From Saprospiraceae bacterium (lineage in GTDB: Bacteria > Bacteroidota > Bacteroidia > Chitinophagales > Saprospiraceae): DNA of 64,000 nt. The stretch's first letter is position 1. Each line of letters begins with the position of its first letter. This document shows positions 46,401-53,329 of this stretch, piece after piece. The DNA lies in the NCBI GenBank assembly GCA_020630435.1, contig JAHDBJ010000015.1, forward strand, positions 62,001 to 126,000, given 5' to 3'. A program made the translations under genes and the position numbers. The notes beneath the pieces are model-generated. The model worked only from the letters and a program-made list of their open reading frames with translations. It was not told the origin of the DNA and searched no databases.

Positions 46401-47903
46401 CCTATTGTAAATGTAGTGGCAGCATTAGAAGGTATTCACATAATACAGCGAAACCCTCATTTATATATTGATCTACAGGGAAAAGCGAGGTGGTTCAAGT
46501 CCCAATTATTAAATCGAAATTTAAAAGGTTGTGAGGCCTCAGAATCTCAAATTATATCTATTCACATAGGTGATGAATTGAATCTTAAGAATATTACTAA
46601 AGATGCCTTTGATATGGGGGTATGGTTAGAAGGTTTACCATTTCCTGCGGTAAGTCGAGGCAATGAAATGTTGAGGTTTAGAGTGCGATATGAACACACG
46701 AAAGAAGATTTGTTACAGACAGCGGATATTATTCAAAAAGTAATTAATGAAAATTTACCTCGAAGGAGTAGTGTTCAAACAAACTTAATAGATACATCAA
46801 ATATTTTAAATGATGAGGCAGTTACTGAAATTGTAGATCTAATGATTTTAGCAGCCCAACAGAATAACTGGGGACTTCCATGGTTGACAAGAGCTTATAT
46901 TAAAAAATATATTAAACGAGAAGCCTTTTGGAGTTCTGAAGCCTATGATTATCAATGGCACCTTATTCGTAATGGTGAAGGTAGACTCGTAGGGACTTTC
47001 TGTGAGGATACACGTATTTTAAGAAAAACGGATAAAAAGCCCACTAAATTTTTAGGCTCATTCGTTTGGGATGAACAATATTATCAACAGTTTATAGAAT
47101 ATTTGAAAATACATATTGATACGATAAGGGTAGAATACACTATCATTGCACCTGCTAATTATCCTGTACAAATTTTTGGTAGTGGAGTGCAAGACTGGCA
47201 TTCTACAAATAGCTTCCCTATTTTGGAAAAGCACTTGAAAAAACAAATTGGGAAAGATTTAGTGAATGCAATTGGATTAAAACAAGGAGGAGAAAAGCAA
47301 TATTTTCTAGTACGATTAAATGAAAAGACCATAGGGTTGATTGCTGAAGAGCAATCTCATAATAATTTTACTATCCGTAAATTACGCCGTGAAACCTTAG
47401 AAGAGGAAACTCGAAAAATCGTTCCGCTTATTAACAAAACTATAAGTAAGCTCCCATTATGTACGCAGCTTAAACCAGCACTTTTGTTAGGACTTATAGA
47501 TGAAATGAAAGATTTTCTTAAAGAAGATATTTGTCTGTTAGGTGAAAAAAATCAATCTAAAGAAGTATTAGCTTGTGCAATGTGTTATCCCAATATAGCA
47601 GAAGTCTTTACTAGAATTTGTGGACAAGCGAATGTAGTAGATTTTGAATCTATCCGACAAGCTGTTCATACAACTAGCGTAGGATTTTTAGCATGGTTTG
47701 CTGTAGATGAAAATACTGAAAAAGCATTAACAGATAAACTATTAAAACATCTACATAGCCAATTATGTAGTGAAGGATATACGCATCTTTGGATTTCTTG
47801 GGAAATTGTTAACCCATTCTACACTCCCGAAGAAATAGCTAAAGAGCTAGGAGAAGTAGAAGCTAAAGTTCAAATGCCTTATTTTTCTAATATAGATGCT
47901 TGA
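43401..47903 (+). CDS. Fusion: fatty-acyl-AMP ligase, acyl carrier protein, PLP oxoamine synthase, unassigned C-terminus
   Basis: A 1500-residue multi-domain enzyme. Residues about 1-590 form a fatty-acyl-AMP ligase (QYTSGSTSQPKG near 174, WLPLFHDMGL, YGLAEATLFVSG, RSGDMGF, GRIKDLIIIRGRNIYPQDIE, PRTSSGKVQR). An acyl carrier domain (about 610-690) has LGVDSLS with the phosphopantetheine Ser near 644. A class II PLP oxoamine-synthase domain (about 745-1120) has FFCSADYLGL, FPTGHAANMS, D936/H938 in DDAHG and the Schiff-base lysine K968 in SLSKA. About 380 further residues are not firmly recognised, with faint GNAT-like traits. Expected reaction: activate a fatty acid, load it on the carrier, condense it with an amino acid and lose CO2, giving an amino-ketone. 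The amino acid and final product are unknown. Confidence 0.9.
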   Translation: MPSSIENLHKGFESGTILTALTQHVKHRPKDLLFTFIKSNKEAYPISFEAFHNNIQRIAGEISANASPGDRALLLYTSGIEFIETFIACLYAGIIAVPANAPRKNRNSERVLSIAKDCSPCIVLCDNRSKEAVSKQIMPILDNVQLLNTESLDKSSIKPVPTRKIDKHDIAFLQYTSGSTSQPKGIEISHQNIIINQEAMIRSGEHDQHTIMVNWLPLFHDMGLIATVLQPIFIGFHSVLMSPVSFLQRPVNWLEAITKYKATIAGCPNFAYDILINKVTAEEKKNLDLSSWKIAFNGAEPVRSSTIERFSEAFESCGFRKQVWSPCYGLAEATLFVSGDVTNRFPKIITLNKKALEQHKIVESDPNGNSQEYKKYVSCGKIDQAFNIAIVNPKNRMRCLVDEIGEIWLQGKSIANGYWNKPSDTQKAFKAQIKGEEGYWFRSGDMGFVDDNELFVTGRIKDLIIIRGRNIYPQDIEILTEQFIQFATLNKCAAFVTFEEGSPKLQMLIEADRALSRYVFNEDKEALNKIKVSLADLRLAVLRRFDIALSDIKFVKINDFPRTSSGKVQRYLCKKIFKTAPSKIIFWDKFHTTFQQKKQLYLTKALTGKEKLLKILEGVIDENLLVDLRKEASGSIKLEQLGVDSLSRAALAGELEKEIGEKVEPHSLGFKTINCLIEMLEGNASSKKIIESPILNENTLSNLNIDSRYLSLSDFTDKTSSDIFSKTLQHQAWDKDLKNRGHKKYMLPVKAYHNGRATVLDQGQEREVIFFCSADYLGLAQNEQIKKTAAQAVLEYGTNIAAVPIIAGTTPLHQQLEEKLAAWMGKEACVLFPTGHAANMSTVAALCSEKDYIIVDNQIHYSLLEGIRLAGSSWRTFLHNDVESLEKVLKNIRHLNPHRGILVLVEGVYGIGGDIANIEALVKVCQKYEARIMVDDAHGIGCMGIGGVGIIKQQSEYQPDIIMGSLSKAIGSFGGFICASKNIVNYLRYYAKSISFAVGMPIVNVVAALEGIHIIQRNPHLYIDLQGKARWFKSQLLNRNLKGCEASESQIISIHIGDELNLKNITKDAFDMGVWLEGLPFPAVSRGNEMLRFRVRYEHTKEDLLQTADIIQKVINENLPRRSSVQTNLIDTSNILNDEAVTEIVDLMILAAQQNNWGLPWLTRAYIKKYIKREAFWSSEAYDYQWHLIRNGEGRLVGTFCEDTRILRKTDKKPTKFLGSFVWDEQYYQQFIEYLKIHIDTIRVEYTIIAPANYPVQIFGSGVQDWHSTNSFPILEKHLKKQIGKDLVNAIGLKQGGEKQYFLVRLNEKTIGLIAEEQSHNNFTIRKLRRETLEEETRKIVPLINKTISKLPLCTQLKPALLLGLIDEMKDFLKEDICLLGEKNQSKEVLACAMCYPNIAEVFTRICGQANVVDFESIRQAVHTTSVGFLAWFAVDENTEKALTDKLLKHLHSQLCSEGYTHLWISWEIVNPFYTPEEIAKELGEVEAKVQMPYFSNIDA

Positions 47904-47914
47904 GCAAAATAGGA

Positions 47915-48454
47915 TTACCATATTTTTTTGACCGCCTCATTCTCTACCCATTTGCTCCAATTTCGGTTGTAAGTATGGACAGATTTTGTGGCTTGATTGT
48001 TTTTATCAACTATAGGTTTTTCTTGATTAACCCATTCAAAGAGGCTACCATAAAGATTATAGACATTTATAAAACCAAGCTTTTGTAATTTCTCACCTAT
48101 TTTTTCACTACGATAACCAATTGAGCAGTATACTACGATTTTGGTGTCTTTAGGATACTTCTCCCATACAGCAGTATCAAAATCTTTGAAACCACAGAAC
48201 TTAGCATTCTTAATATGACTTATCTCAAATTCCTCTTTTTTTCGAGCATCCAAAATTAAAAATTCTTCTTTTGATTCGTCTAAGGTTTCCACTCCGATAG
48301 TTGGTACAGTAAAATTTAAGTAACTAGCCACCTTCTTATCAAAAATAGGGTTTTCGCAATTTGCCCTATCTGAAGGTGGAGGGGGCTGCGAGCAAGAATA
48401 TCCCACCATTAATAAAATGATTAATCCACTAAGTAATATTCCTTTTAGTATCAT
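47915..48454 (-). CDS. Rhodanese-domain lipoprotein
   Basis: A 179-residue lipoprotein (lipobox GYSC, Cys21) with a single rhodanese domain (about 45-155). The active-site loop CSIGYRS starts at C110, and FLILDARKKEEFEISHIKNA is the usual CH2-type N-terminal motif. It may transfer sulfur or reduce thiols in the periplasm, or sense redox state. The lipid anchor places it outside the cytoplasm, where classical sulfurtransferase substrates are scarce. It converges on the acyl-ligase fusion gene with only 11 bases between the two stops. Confidence 0.9.
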   Translation of the reverse strand: MILKGILLSGLIILLMVGYSCSQPPPPSDRANCENPIFDKKVASYLNFTVPTIGVETLDESKEEFLILDARKKEEFEISHIKNAKFCGFKDFDTAVWEKYPKDTKIVVYCSIGYRSEKIGEKLQKLGFINVYNLYGSLFEWVNQEKPIVDKNNQATKSVHTYNRNWSKWVENEAVKKIW

Positions 48455-48477
48455 AGTAGCAGGATTCGGTATATAAA

Positions 48478-48508
48478 AAGAGACACCAAATTATATTTGA
48501 TGCCTCTT
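48478..48508 (-). terminator. Terminator of the DUF4783 gene (minus strand)
   Basis: The 14-base arms 48478-48491 and 48495-48508 pair fully only in minus-strand RNA, where two positions are G-U wobbles; on the plus strand the same two are A-C mismatches. On the minus strand the stem is followed by a T run. It lies just after the DUF4783 gene and before the rhodanese gene. Confidence 0.7.
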
Positions 48509-48528
48509 AATATTATTTTATTAATAAT

Positions 48529-48909
48529 TTATTCTAAATCAATTCTCAATTCCTGAATGAGGTATTTATCACTAGTTGACTTTAGATAAATATAGACTCG
48601 ATAGGTCTTACCTCCAGCAATCAAATTACCAATACAATATTGAGAATCATTACCTTTTGAAGTACCCTTATGGACTTCACTAAAAGATTTTGGGGGATGA
48701 CTTTTGAAGAAATTTTTAATGACTGAAATTGCCTCAGCTTTATCATAAATATCTTCTTCATCTCCTACAGCGAGTTCAACAGTTTCATTCAAATATGAAG
48801 AAAGTGTTTGTACATCACCTTTGCTCAATGCTTTAGTTATACCAGCAAAGTCAGGTTGTGGTAAACCAACAATCGAGCTCATTACAAATGCTAATACAAT
48901 GGTTTTCAT
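48529..48909 (-). CDS. DUF4783 family exported protein
   Basis: A 126-residue protein with a short signal peptide (about 1-18), then the DUF4783 pattern: DFAGITKALSKGDVQTLSSYL, then a VELAVGDEEDIYDKAEAISVIKNFF-like segment and FSEVHKGTSKGNDSQYCIGNL. The family is confined largely to Bacteroidota and has an NTF2-like fold as far as I recall, with no known activity. It has its own promoter about 133 bases upstream and a terminator directly after it, so it is a single-gene unit. Confidence 0.88.
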   Translation of the reverse strand: MKTIVLAFVMSSIVGLPQPDFAGITKALSKGDVQTLSSYLNETVELAVGDEEDIYDKAEAISVIKNFFKSHPPKSFSEVHKGTSKGNDSQYCIGNLIAGGKTYRVYIYLKSTSDKYLIQELRIDLE

Positions 48910-49228
48910 ATTAAAAAATTTTTAGGGACTCAGCAATTAAATTAATTTAAAAAGTAGAAAAAATCATGCTCAATGTATTTGTAAATTTGAATCCCTAGCG
49001 TCTTCCAAATACCAATATCTAGTATATGTCAAACCTTAAAACAAAATTAGAACTTAATTTAATGACTTTCAATGTTAAACAAAGTCACAAAGATTAAACT
49101 TCTGTTAAAAAACGTTAAAATGATCTTGTCTTTATCCTTGTCTGCCCTTCCCAAACGAAATAAAAAGCAAAAATGATTCCTCTGTCCCTTATTTTAACAA
49201 ATATTTATACAATCAAAAATAAAGTTAA
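48910..49228. other. Intergenic region holding the DUF4783 promoter
   Basis: A 319-base AT-rich stretch between two minus-strand genes. It contains a consensus-type promoter (listed separately). No small ORF or stable hairpin was found, and no obvious terminator for the succinate-semialdehyde dehydrogenase gene upstream of it. Confidence 0.5.
49042..49072 (-). promoter_or_regulatory. Bacteroidota-type promoter for the DUF4783 gene
   Basis: On the minus strand, TTG (complement of 49070-49072) and TAATTTTG (complement of 49042-49049) are 20 bases apart, fitting the phylum consensus. The ATG follows about 133 bases later, leaving a long leader. Confidence 0.55.
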
Positions 49229-50689
49229 TTACTCGACACCACCCCAGCATAAATACTTCATCTCTAAGTAATCATCCATCCCATATTTAGAACCCTCTCG
49301 TCCAAATCCACTCTCCTTTATTCCTCCAAAGGGCGCAACACTTGTTGAAATCATTCCCGTATTTATACCAACCATTCCATATTCTAAAGCTTCAGCTACT
49401 CGCCAGATGCGAGCATGATCACGACCATAAAAATAAGATGCTAAACCATAAGAAGTATCGTTTGCAAGTTGTATGACTTCTGCTTCTGTTTCAAATTTGA
49501 AAACTGGAGCTACAGGGCCAAAGATTTCTTCTTTGAATACATTCATAGAAGGATTTACATCCGATAAAATAGTTACGGGGTAGAACAAAGAATTATTAGA
49601 TAATATTCTACGACCGCCACAAACAATATTAGCACCTTTTTGAACAGCATCTTCTACTATTTTTTCAACAGAATATATAGCCGTTTCTGTTATCATTGGA
49701 CCTATTTCTACTTGTTCGTCAAGACCATTTCCTAACGTAAGTTTTTGTACCGCCTTAGAAAATTTTTCAATGAATGGAGTATAGCTATTTTTTTGAATAA
49801 AAAAGCGATTAGTACAAATACAAGTTTGACCCGCATTACGAAATTTAGAAGCAATAGCACCTTTAACAGCCTTATCAAGATCAGCGTCATCAAAAACAAT
49901 AAACGGAGCGTTGCCACCTAATTCCATGGATACTTTTTTTACAGATTCGGCTGACTGGCGAAGTAGAATTTTACCAACCTTTGTAGAACCTGTAAAAGAG
50001 ATTTTACGAATAGTAGGATTTGTGCATAGTTCAAGACCTACTGCTTCGGGTTGACTCGTTGTAATTATATTAAAAATGCCTGCTGGAATGCCTGCTTCTT
50101 CTGCTAGGACGGCTAAAGCTAATGCAGATAGGGGCGTTAATTCTGAAGGCTTAATTATAACAGGACAACCTGCGGCAAGTGCTGGTGCAACTTTACGAGT
50201 AATCATCGCACTCGGAAAATTCCAAGGTGTTATCGCTCCTACAACTCCTACAGGTTGTTTAAGAACTATAATTCTTTTATCAGACCGATGTCCTAGGATA
50301 GTATCCCCATATACTCTTTTCGCTTCTTCGGCAAACCACTCAACAAAAGATGCTCCATACTTAATTTCGCCTCTAGCTTCTTTAAGAGGCTTTCCTTGTT
50401 CTATTGTAAGAATGACAGCAAGATCTTCTAGGTGTTTAAGCTGTAGATTATACCAACGTCGAAGTATTTTACTACGCTCAATACCTGTTTTATTTCTCCA
50501 TTTTGAGAAAGCACGATTGGCTGCATCGATAGCCATTTTTGTTTCTACTACACCACAATCAGCTACTTGAGTAACTTCTTTTTGATTAAAAGGGTTAAAA
50601 ACAGCAAAGGTCTTTCCATTTAGACTATCTATAAATTGTCCATCCACATAGGCTCTGTGTTGTAGTAGTTTTTGATGTTTTAACTGCAT
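49229..50689 (-). CDS. gabD: NAD(P)-dependent succinate-semialdehyde dehydrogenase
   Basis: A 486-residue aldehyde dehydrogenase, full length, starting at the ATG 50689 (MQLKHQKLL). An earlier in-frame ATG at 50725 would overlap the upstream gene by 32 bases and is less likely. Visible motifs are GVVGAITPWNFPSAM, the cofactor-site FTGSTKVGK, the general-base Glu in MELGGNAPFIVFDDADL and the nucleophile Cys in NAGQTCICTNR. The C-terminal SSVAPFGGIKESGFGREGSKYG is typical of the GabD subgroup. It oxidises succinate semialdehyde to succinate; the NAD versus NADP preference cannot be read from sequence. It lies 4 bases after the AhpD-like gene. Confidence 0.92.
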   Translation of the reverse strand: MQLKHQKLLQHRAYVDGQFIDSLNGKTFAVFNPFNQKEVTQVADCGVVETKMAIDAANRAFSKWRNKTGIERSKILRRWYNLQLKHLEDLAVILTIEQGKPLKEARGEIKYGASFVEWFAEEAKRVYGDTILGHRSDKRIIVLKQPVGVVGAITPWNFPSAMITRKVAPALAAGCPVIIKPSELTPLSALALAVLAEEAGIPAGIFNIITTSQPEAVGLELCTNPTIRKISFTGSTKVGKILLRQSAESVKKVSMELGGNAPFIVFDDADLDKAVKGAIASKFRNAGQTCICTNRFFIQKNSYTPFIEKFSKAVQKLTLGNGLDEQVEIGPMITETAIYSVEKIVEDAVQKGANIVCGGRRILSNNSLFYPVTILSDVNPSMNVFKEEIFGPVAPVFKFETEAEVIQLANDTSYGLASYFYGRDHARIWRVAEALEYGMVGINTGMISTSVAPFGGIKESGFGREGSKYGMDDYLEMKYLCWGGVE

Positions 50690-50693
50690 AATC

Positions 50694-51293
50694 TTAGTAT
50701 TTGTGTTTTCCAATGTTCCAGCCATTTTGTCTTAAATATTTCTCTCCATCTTTAATGGCAGGTTTTTCCAATGCTGTCCCCATACTATCATTCCAACGAT
50801 TTAAGTAACCAAATAGAGCAATGACCCCTAATATTTCTACAATTTCGCCATCATCCCAATATGCTCTAAGGTTATCGGCAATAATATCATCAACACCATT
50901 TGGAGTTTGTGCAGCCGCAATTGCAAAATCAAAAACAGCTCGTTCAGCATCGGAAAAAGCAGGATAAGTCTTATAGTTCCAAATGTGATTTAATTTATCC
51001 TGTTCTGAACCATAACGCTCAGCAGCACGTATAGTATGGGCTTCACAATATCGACAACCAGCGGTCATACTAGAAAGATAAGCTAAAAGTCGTTTCAAGG
51101 AGCTGTTTACTCGACCTTTATTCTCCATTACAGCTTGATTCATTTCTAGGAAGGCCTTCGCTATTCTAGGTCGATGCATCATCGTAAATAAGCTATTGGG
51201 GGTAAAGCCTAATGTTTCTTCGTAAAAGTCTGCCATTTCTTTAGCTTCTTCATTGGCATTTCTATCTAGGGGATAAACTAAAGGGCGTTTCAT
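50694..51293 (-). CDS. AhpD-like peroxidase-related / carboxymuconolactone decarboxylase family protein
   Basis: A 199-residue all-helical protein of the AhpD-like superfamily. The redox motif is C80-x-x-C83 with H86 (GCRYCEAH), the arrangement used by AhpD for alkylperoxidase activity; the preceding SSLKRLLAYLSSMTAG is the typical helix. It is probably a thiol peroxidase or an adaptor that reduces one. It is co-transcribed with the downstream dehydrogenase (4-base gap), an arrangement that may protect against reactive aldehydes and peroxides; that link is inferred. Confidence 0.88.
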   Translation of the reverse strand: MKRPLVYPLDRNANEEAKEMADFYEETLGFTPNSLFTMMHRPRIAKAFLEMNQAVMENKGRVNSSLKRLLAYLSSMTAGCRYCEAHTIRAAERYGSEQDKLNHIWNYKTYPAFSDAERAVFDFAIAAAQTPNGVDDIIADNLRAYWDDGEIVEILGVIALFGYLNRWNDSMGTALEKPAIKDGEKYLRQNGWNIGKHKY

Positions 51294-51439
51294 GGGCGTA
51301 ATTTTTAGTTGTGAATATTTTTGATAAATGCTAAAGTAGTTAAAAGTGATTTATTTTTTCACTAATGCTTTATTGGTATTTTCTTTGGATAAAATAAACT
51401 AGCTTTGCTTTATCAAAAGGTTTTAGAACTATAAGTTAT

Positions 51440-51970
51440 ATGCGAAAATTAAAACTTCAAGAACTCAATAGACTAAGCATAGAGGAGTTTAAACAGCTCG
51501 ATAAAACACCCATTGTAGTAGTATTGGATAATATTCGTTCGGCGTTAAATGTGGGTTCTGCATTCAGAACAGCAGATGCTTTTGCTTTAGATTCAATTTG
51601 TTTATGTGGGATTACAGCCCAACCACCTCATCGAGAAATTTTAAAAACAGCTATCGGTGCAACGACTTCAGTCAATTGGATATATTATAAATCTAGTGTC
51701 GAATGTTGTGAAAAATTAAAGGCAGAAGGATATACAATTATTGCAATTGAACAAGCAGAAGGGAGCATTGAGCTTCAAGATTTTCAACCAAAACCAAATC
51801 AAAAATACGCTGTTGTTATGGGAAACGAAGTCAAAGGAGTAGAACAAGCGGTTATGAACATTGTTGATGTTTGTATAGAAATTCCACAATACGGGACAAA
51901 GCATTCATTAAATGTTTCGGTTTGTACGGGAATCGTAGTATGGGATTTATTTTCAAAAATGAAATTCTAA
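51440..51970 (+). CDS. SpoU/TrmH family RNA 2'-O-methyltransferase
   Basis: A 176-residue SPOUT methyltransferase with the family motifs LDNIRSALNVGSAFRTADAF (motif 1, with the conserved Asn and Arg), VVMGNEVKGVEQ (motif 2) and IPQYGTKHSLNVSVCTGIVVWDL (motif 3, knot and SAM site). It lacks the extra N-terminal RNA-binding domain of RlmB and is short, as in the Bacteroidota group of stand-alone enzymes. The target tRNA or rRNA nucleotide is not predictable. CinA follows after 12 bases. A TAGCTTTG box at 51400-51407 may be its -7 element. Confidence 0.92.
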   Translation: MRKLKLQELNRLSIEEFKQLDKTPIVVVLDNIRSALNVGSAFRTADAFALDSICLCGITAQPPHREILKTAIGATTSVNWIYYKSSVECCEKLKAEGYTIIAIEQAEGSIELQDFQPKPNQKYAVVMGNEVKGVEQAVMNIVDVCIEIPQYGTKHSLNVSVCTGIVVWDLFSKMKF

Positions 51971-51982
51971 AATATAAAGAAA

Positions 51983-53233
51983 ATGAACGCAGCAATCATT
52001 ACAATAGGAGATGAACTACTGATTGGTCAAATTGTAGATACTAATGCGACATGGATGGCAGAACAATTGACCTTAAATGGATTTGTGGTCGATAAAATCA
52101 CAACAATTTCAGATAAGAGAACTGCTATTTTAGAAACAGTAGATACGGCTTTTGAAGATTCTGATATTATACTAGTTACAGGAGGCTTAGGGCCTACAAA
52201 AGATGATATTACGAAAAAGACTTTAGCGGATTATTTCGGACTTGAATTACAACTAGATGAATCTGTACTTGAATATATTAGTACTTATTTTAAAAATCGT
52301 GGAGTGAAATTTAGGAAACAACACAAAGAGCAGAGTTTTATGCCTAAAGGATGTAAAATTTTCTTGAACCCTATGGGAACCGCTCCAGGTATGGTCTTTG
52401 AAAAAAACAATAAAGTACTAGTTTCTATGCCTGGTGTACCATATGAAATGAAAGCATTGATGACTGGATATGTTTTACCATTTTTACAAGAAAAATTTGT
52501 TAGACAATCTATCTTCCACAAAACAATAAGAACGGCAGGCTTGCCAGAGTCTTATTTAGCAAAAAAAATGGAAACCTTTGAACAGGAGTTACCACCTCAT
52601 ATTAAACTAGCTTACTTGCCTAGCCTAGGAGAAGTGAAGTTGAGGCTAAGCGCAATAGGAAATAATGGTGAAACTCAATCTGCTTTAGAAGAGGAAGTAT
52701 TGGAAAAAAAACAAGAAGTAGAAGCAATCTTTGGGAATGATATTTATGGAGAGGATAAACAAAATATAGAAACAGCACTCGGAGAACTACTAATAACTAA
52801 AGGAAAAACAATTGCTACTGTAGAGAGTTGTACAGGAGGATATGTTGCCCATAAAATTACAAGCATATCAGGGAGTTCAGCTTATTTTATGGGAAGCATA
52901 GTTGCCTACTCGAATCAAGTAAAGGTAGAACAAGTAGGAGTTGACCCTTCAATTATTGAAAAACATGGCGCTGTAAGTGAACAAACAGTAAGAGCAATGG
53001 TTAAAGGTGTTGTGAAATCACTAAAAACTGATTATGTAATTGCCACATCTGGGATTGCAGGTCCAGGAGGAGGTACAGCACAAAAACCAGTAGGAACGAT
53101 ATGGATAGCAGTAGGAAGTATGGAAAAAGTAGAAACTTTAAAAATTAATATCAATAAAACACGTGTTAAAAACATCCAGTATACAACTTCTAGAGCATTG
53201 AATATGATGCGAAAATTTTTATTAGCCGAATAA
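51983..53233 (+). CDS. cinA: CinA family nicotinamide-nucleotide amidohydrolase
   Basis: A 416-residue CinA of normal length. The N-terminal MoCF-like domain (1-170) starts AAIITIGDELLIGQIVDTNATWMA and has VTGGLGPTKDDITK. A linker domain leads to the C-terminal PncC domain (about 255-410) with TVESCTGGYVAHKITSISGSS and TSGIAGPGGGTAQKPVGTIW. The enzyme recycles NMN to nicotinate mononucleotide, and the N-terminal part may act as an ADP-ribose pyrophosphatase. It lies 12 bases after the methyltransferase gene and 96 bases before the E2 gene. Confidence 0.95.
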   Translation: MNAAIITIGDELLIGQIVDTNATWMAEQLTLNGFVVDKITTISDKRTAILETVDTAFEDSDIILVTGGLGPTKDDITKKTLADYFGLELQLDESVLEYISTYFKNRGVKFRKQHKEQSFMPKGCKIFLNPMGTAPGMVFEKNNKVLVSMPGVPYEMKALMTGYVLPFLQEKFVRQSIFHKTIRTAGLPESYLAKKMETFEQELPPHIKLAYLPSLGEVKLRLSAIGNNGETQSALEEEVLEKKQEVEAIFGNDIYGEDKQNIETALGELLITKGKTIATVESCTGGYVAHKITSISGSSAYFMGSIVAYSNQVKVEQVGVDPSIIEKHGAVSEQTVRAMVKGVVKSLKTDYVIATSGIAGPGGGTAQKPVGTIWIAVGSMEKVETLKININKTRVKNIQYTTSRALNMMRKFLLAE

Positions 53234-53329
53234 AAATGCTTAATTTTGTCCTCTGGAAACGATTTATATCTATGTGATTTTACCAAAAATTGAGAAAAAC
53301 CATACCTAACCTTAACCAATTAAAAATAA

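Noticed and set aside
49111-49167. Short ATG frame of 18 codons in the gap after the DUF4783 promoter
   Set aside because: Too short, low complexity and no start signal or conservation evidence.
50076-50570. 164-codon ORF antisense to gabD
   Set aside because: Opposite a well-conserved aldehyde dehydrogenase; composition is that of a reverse frame.
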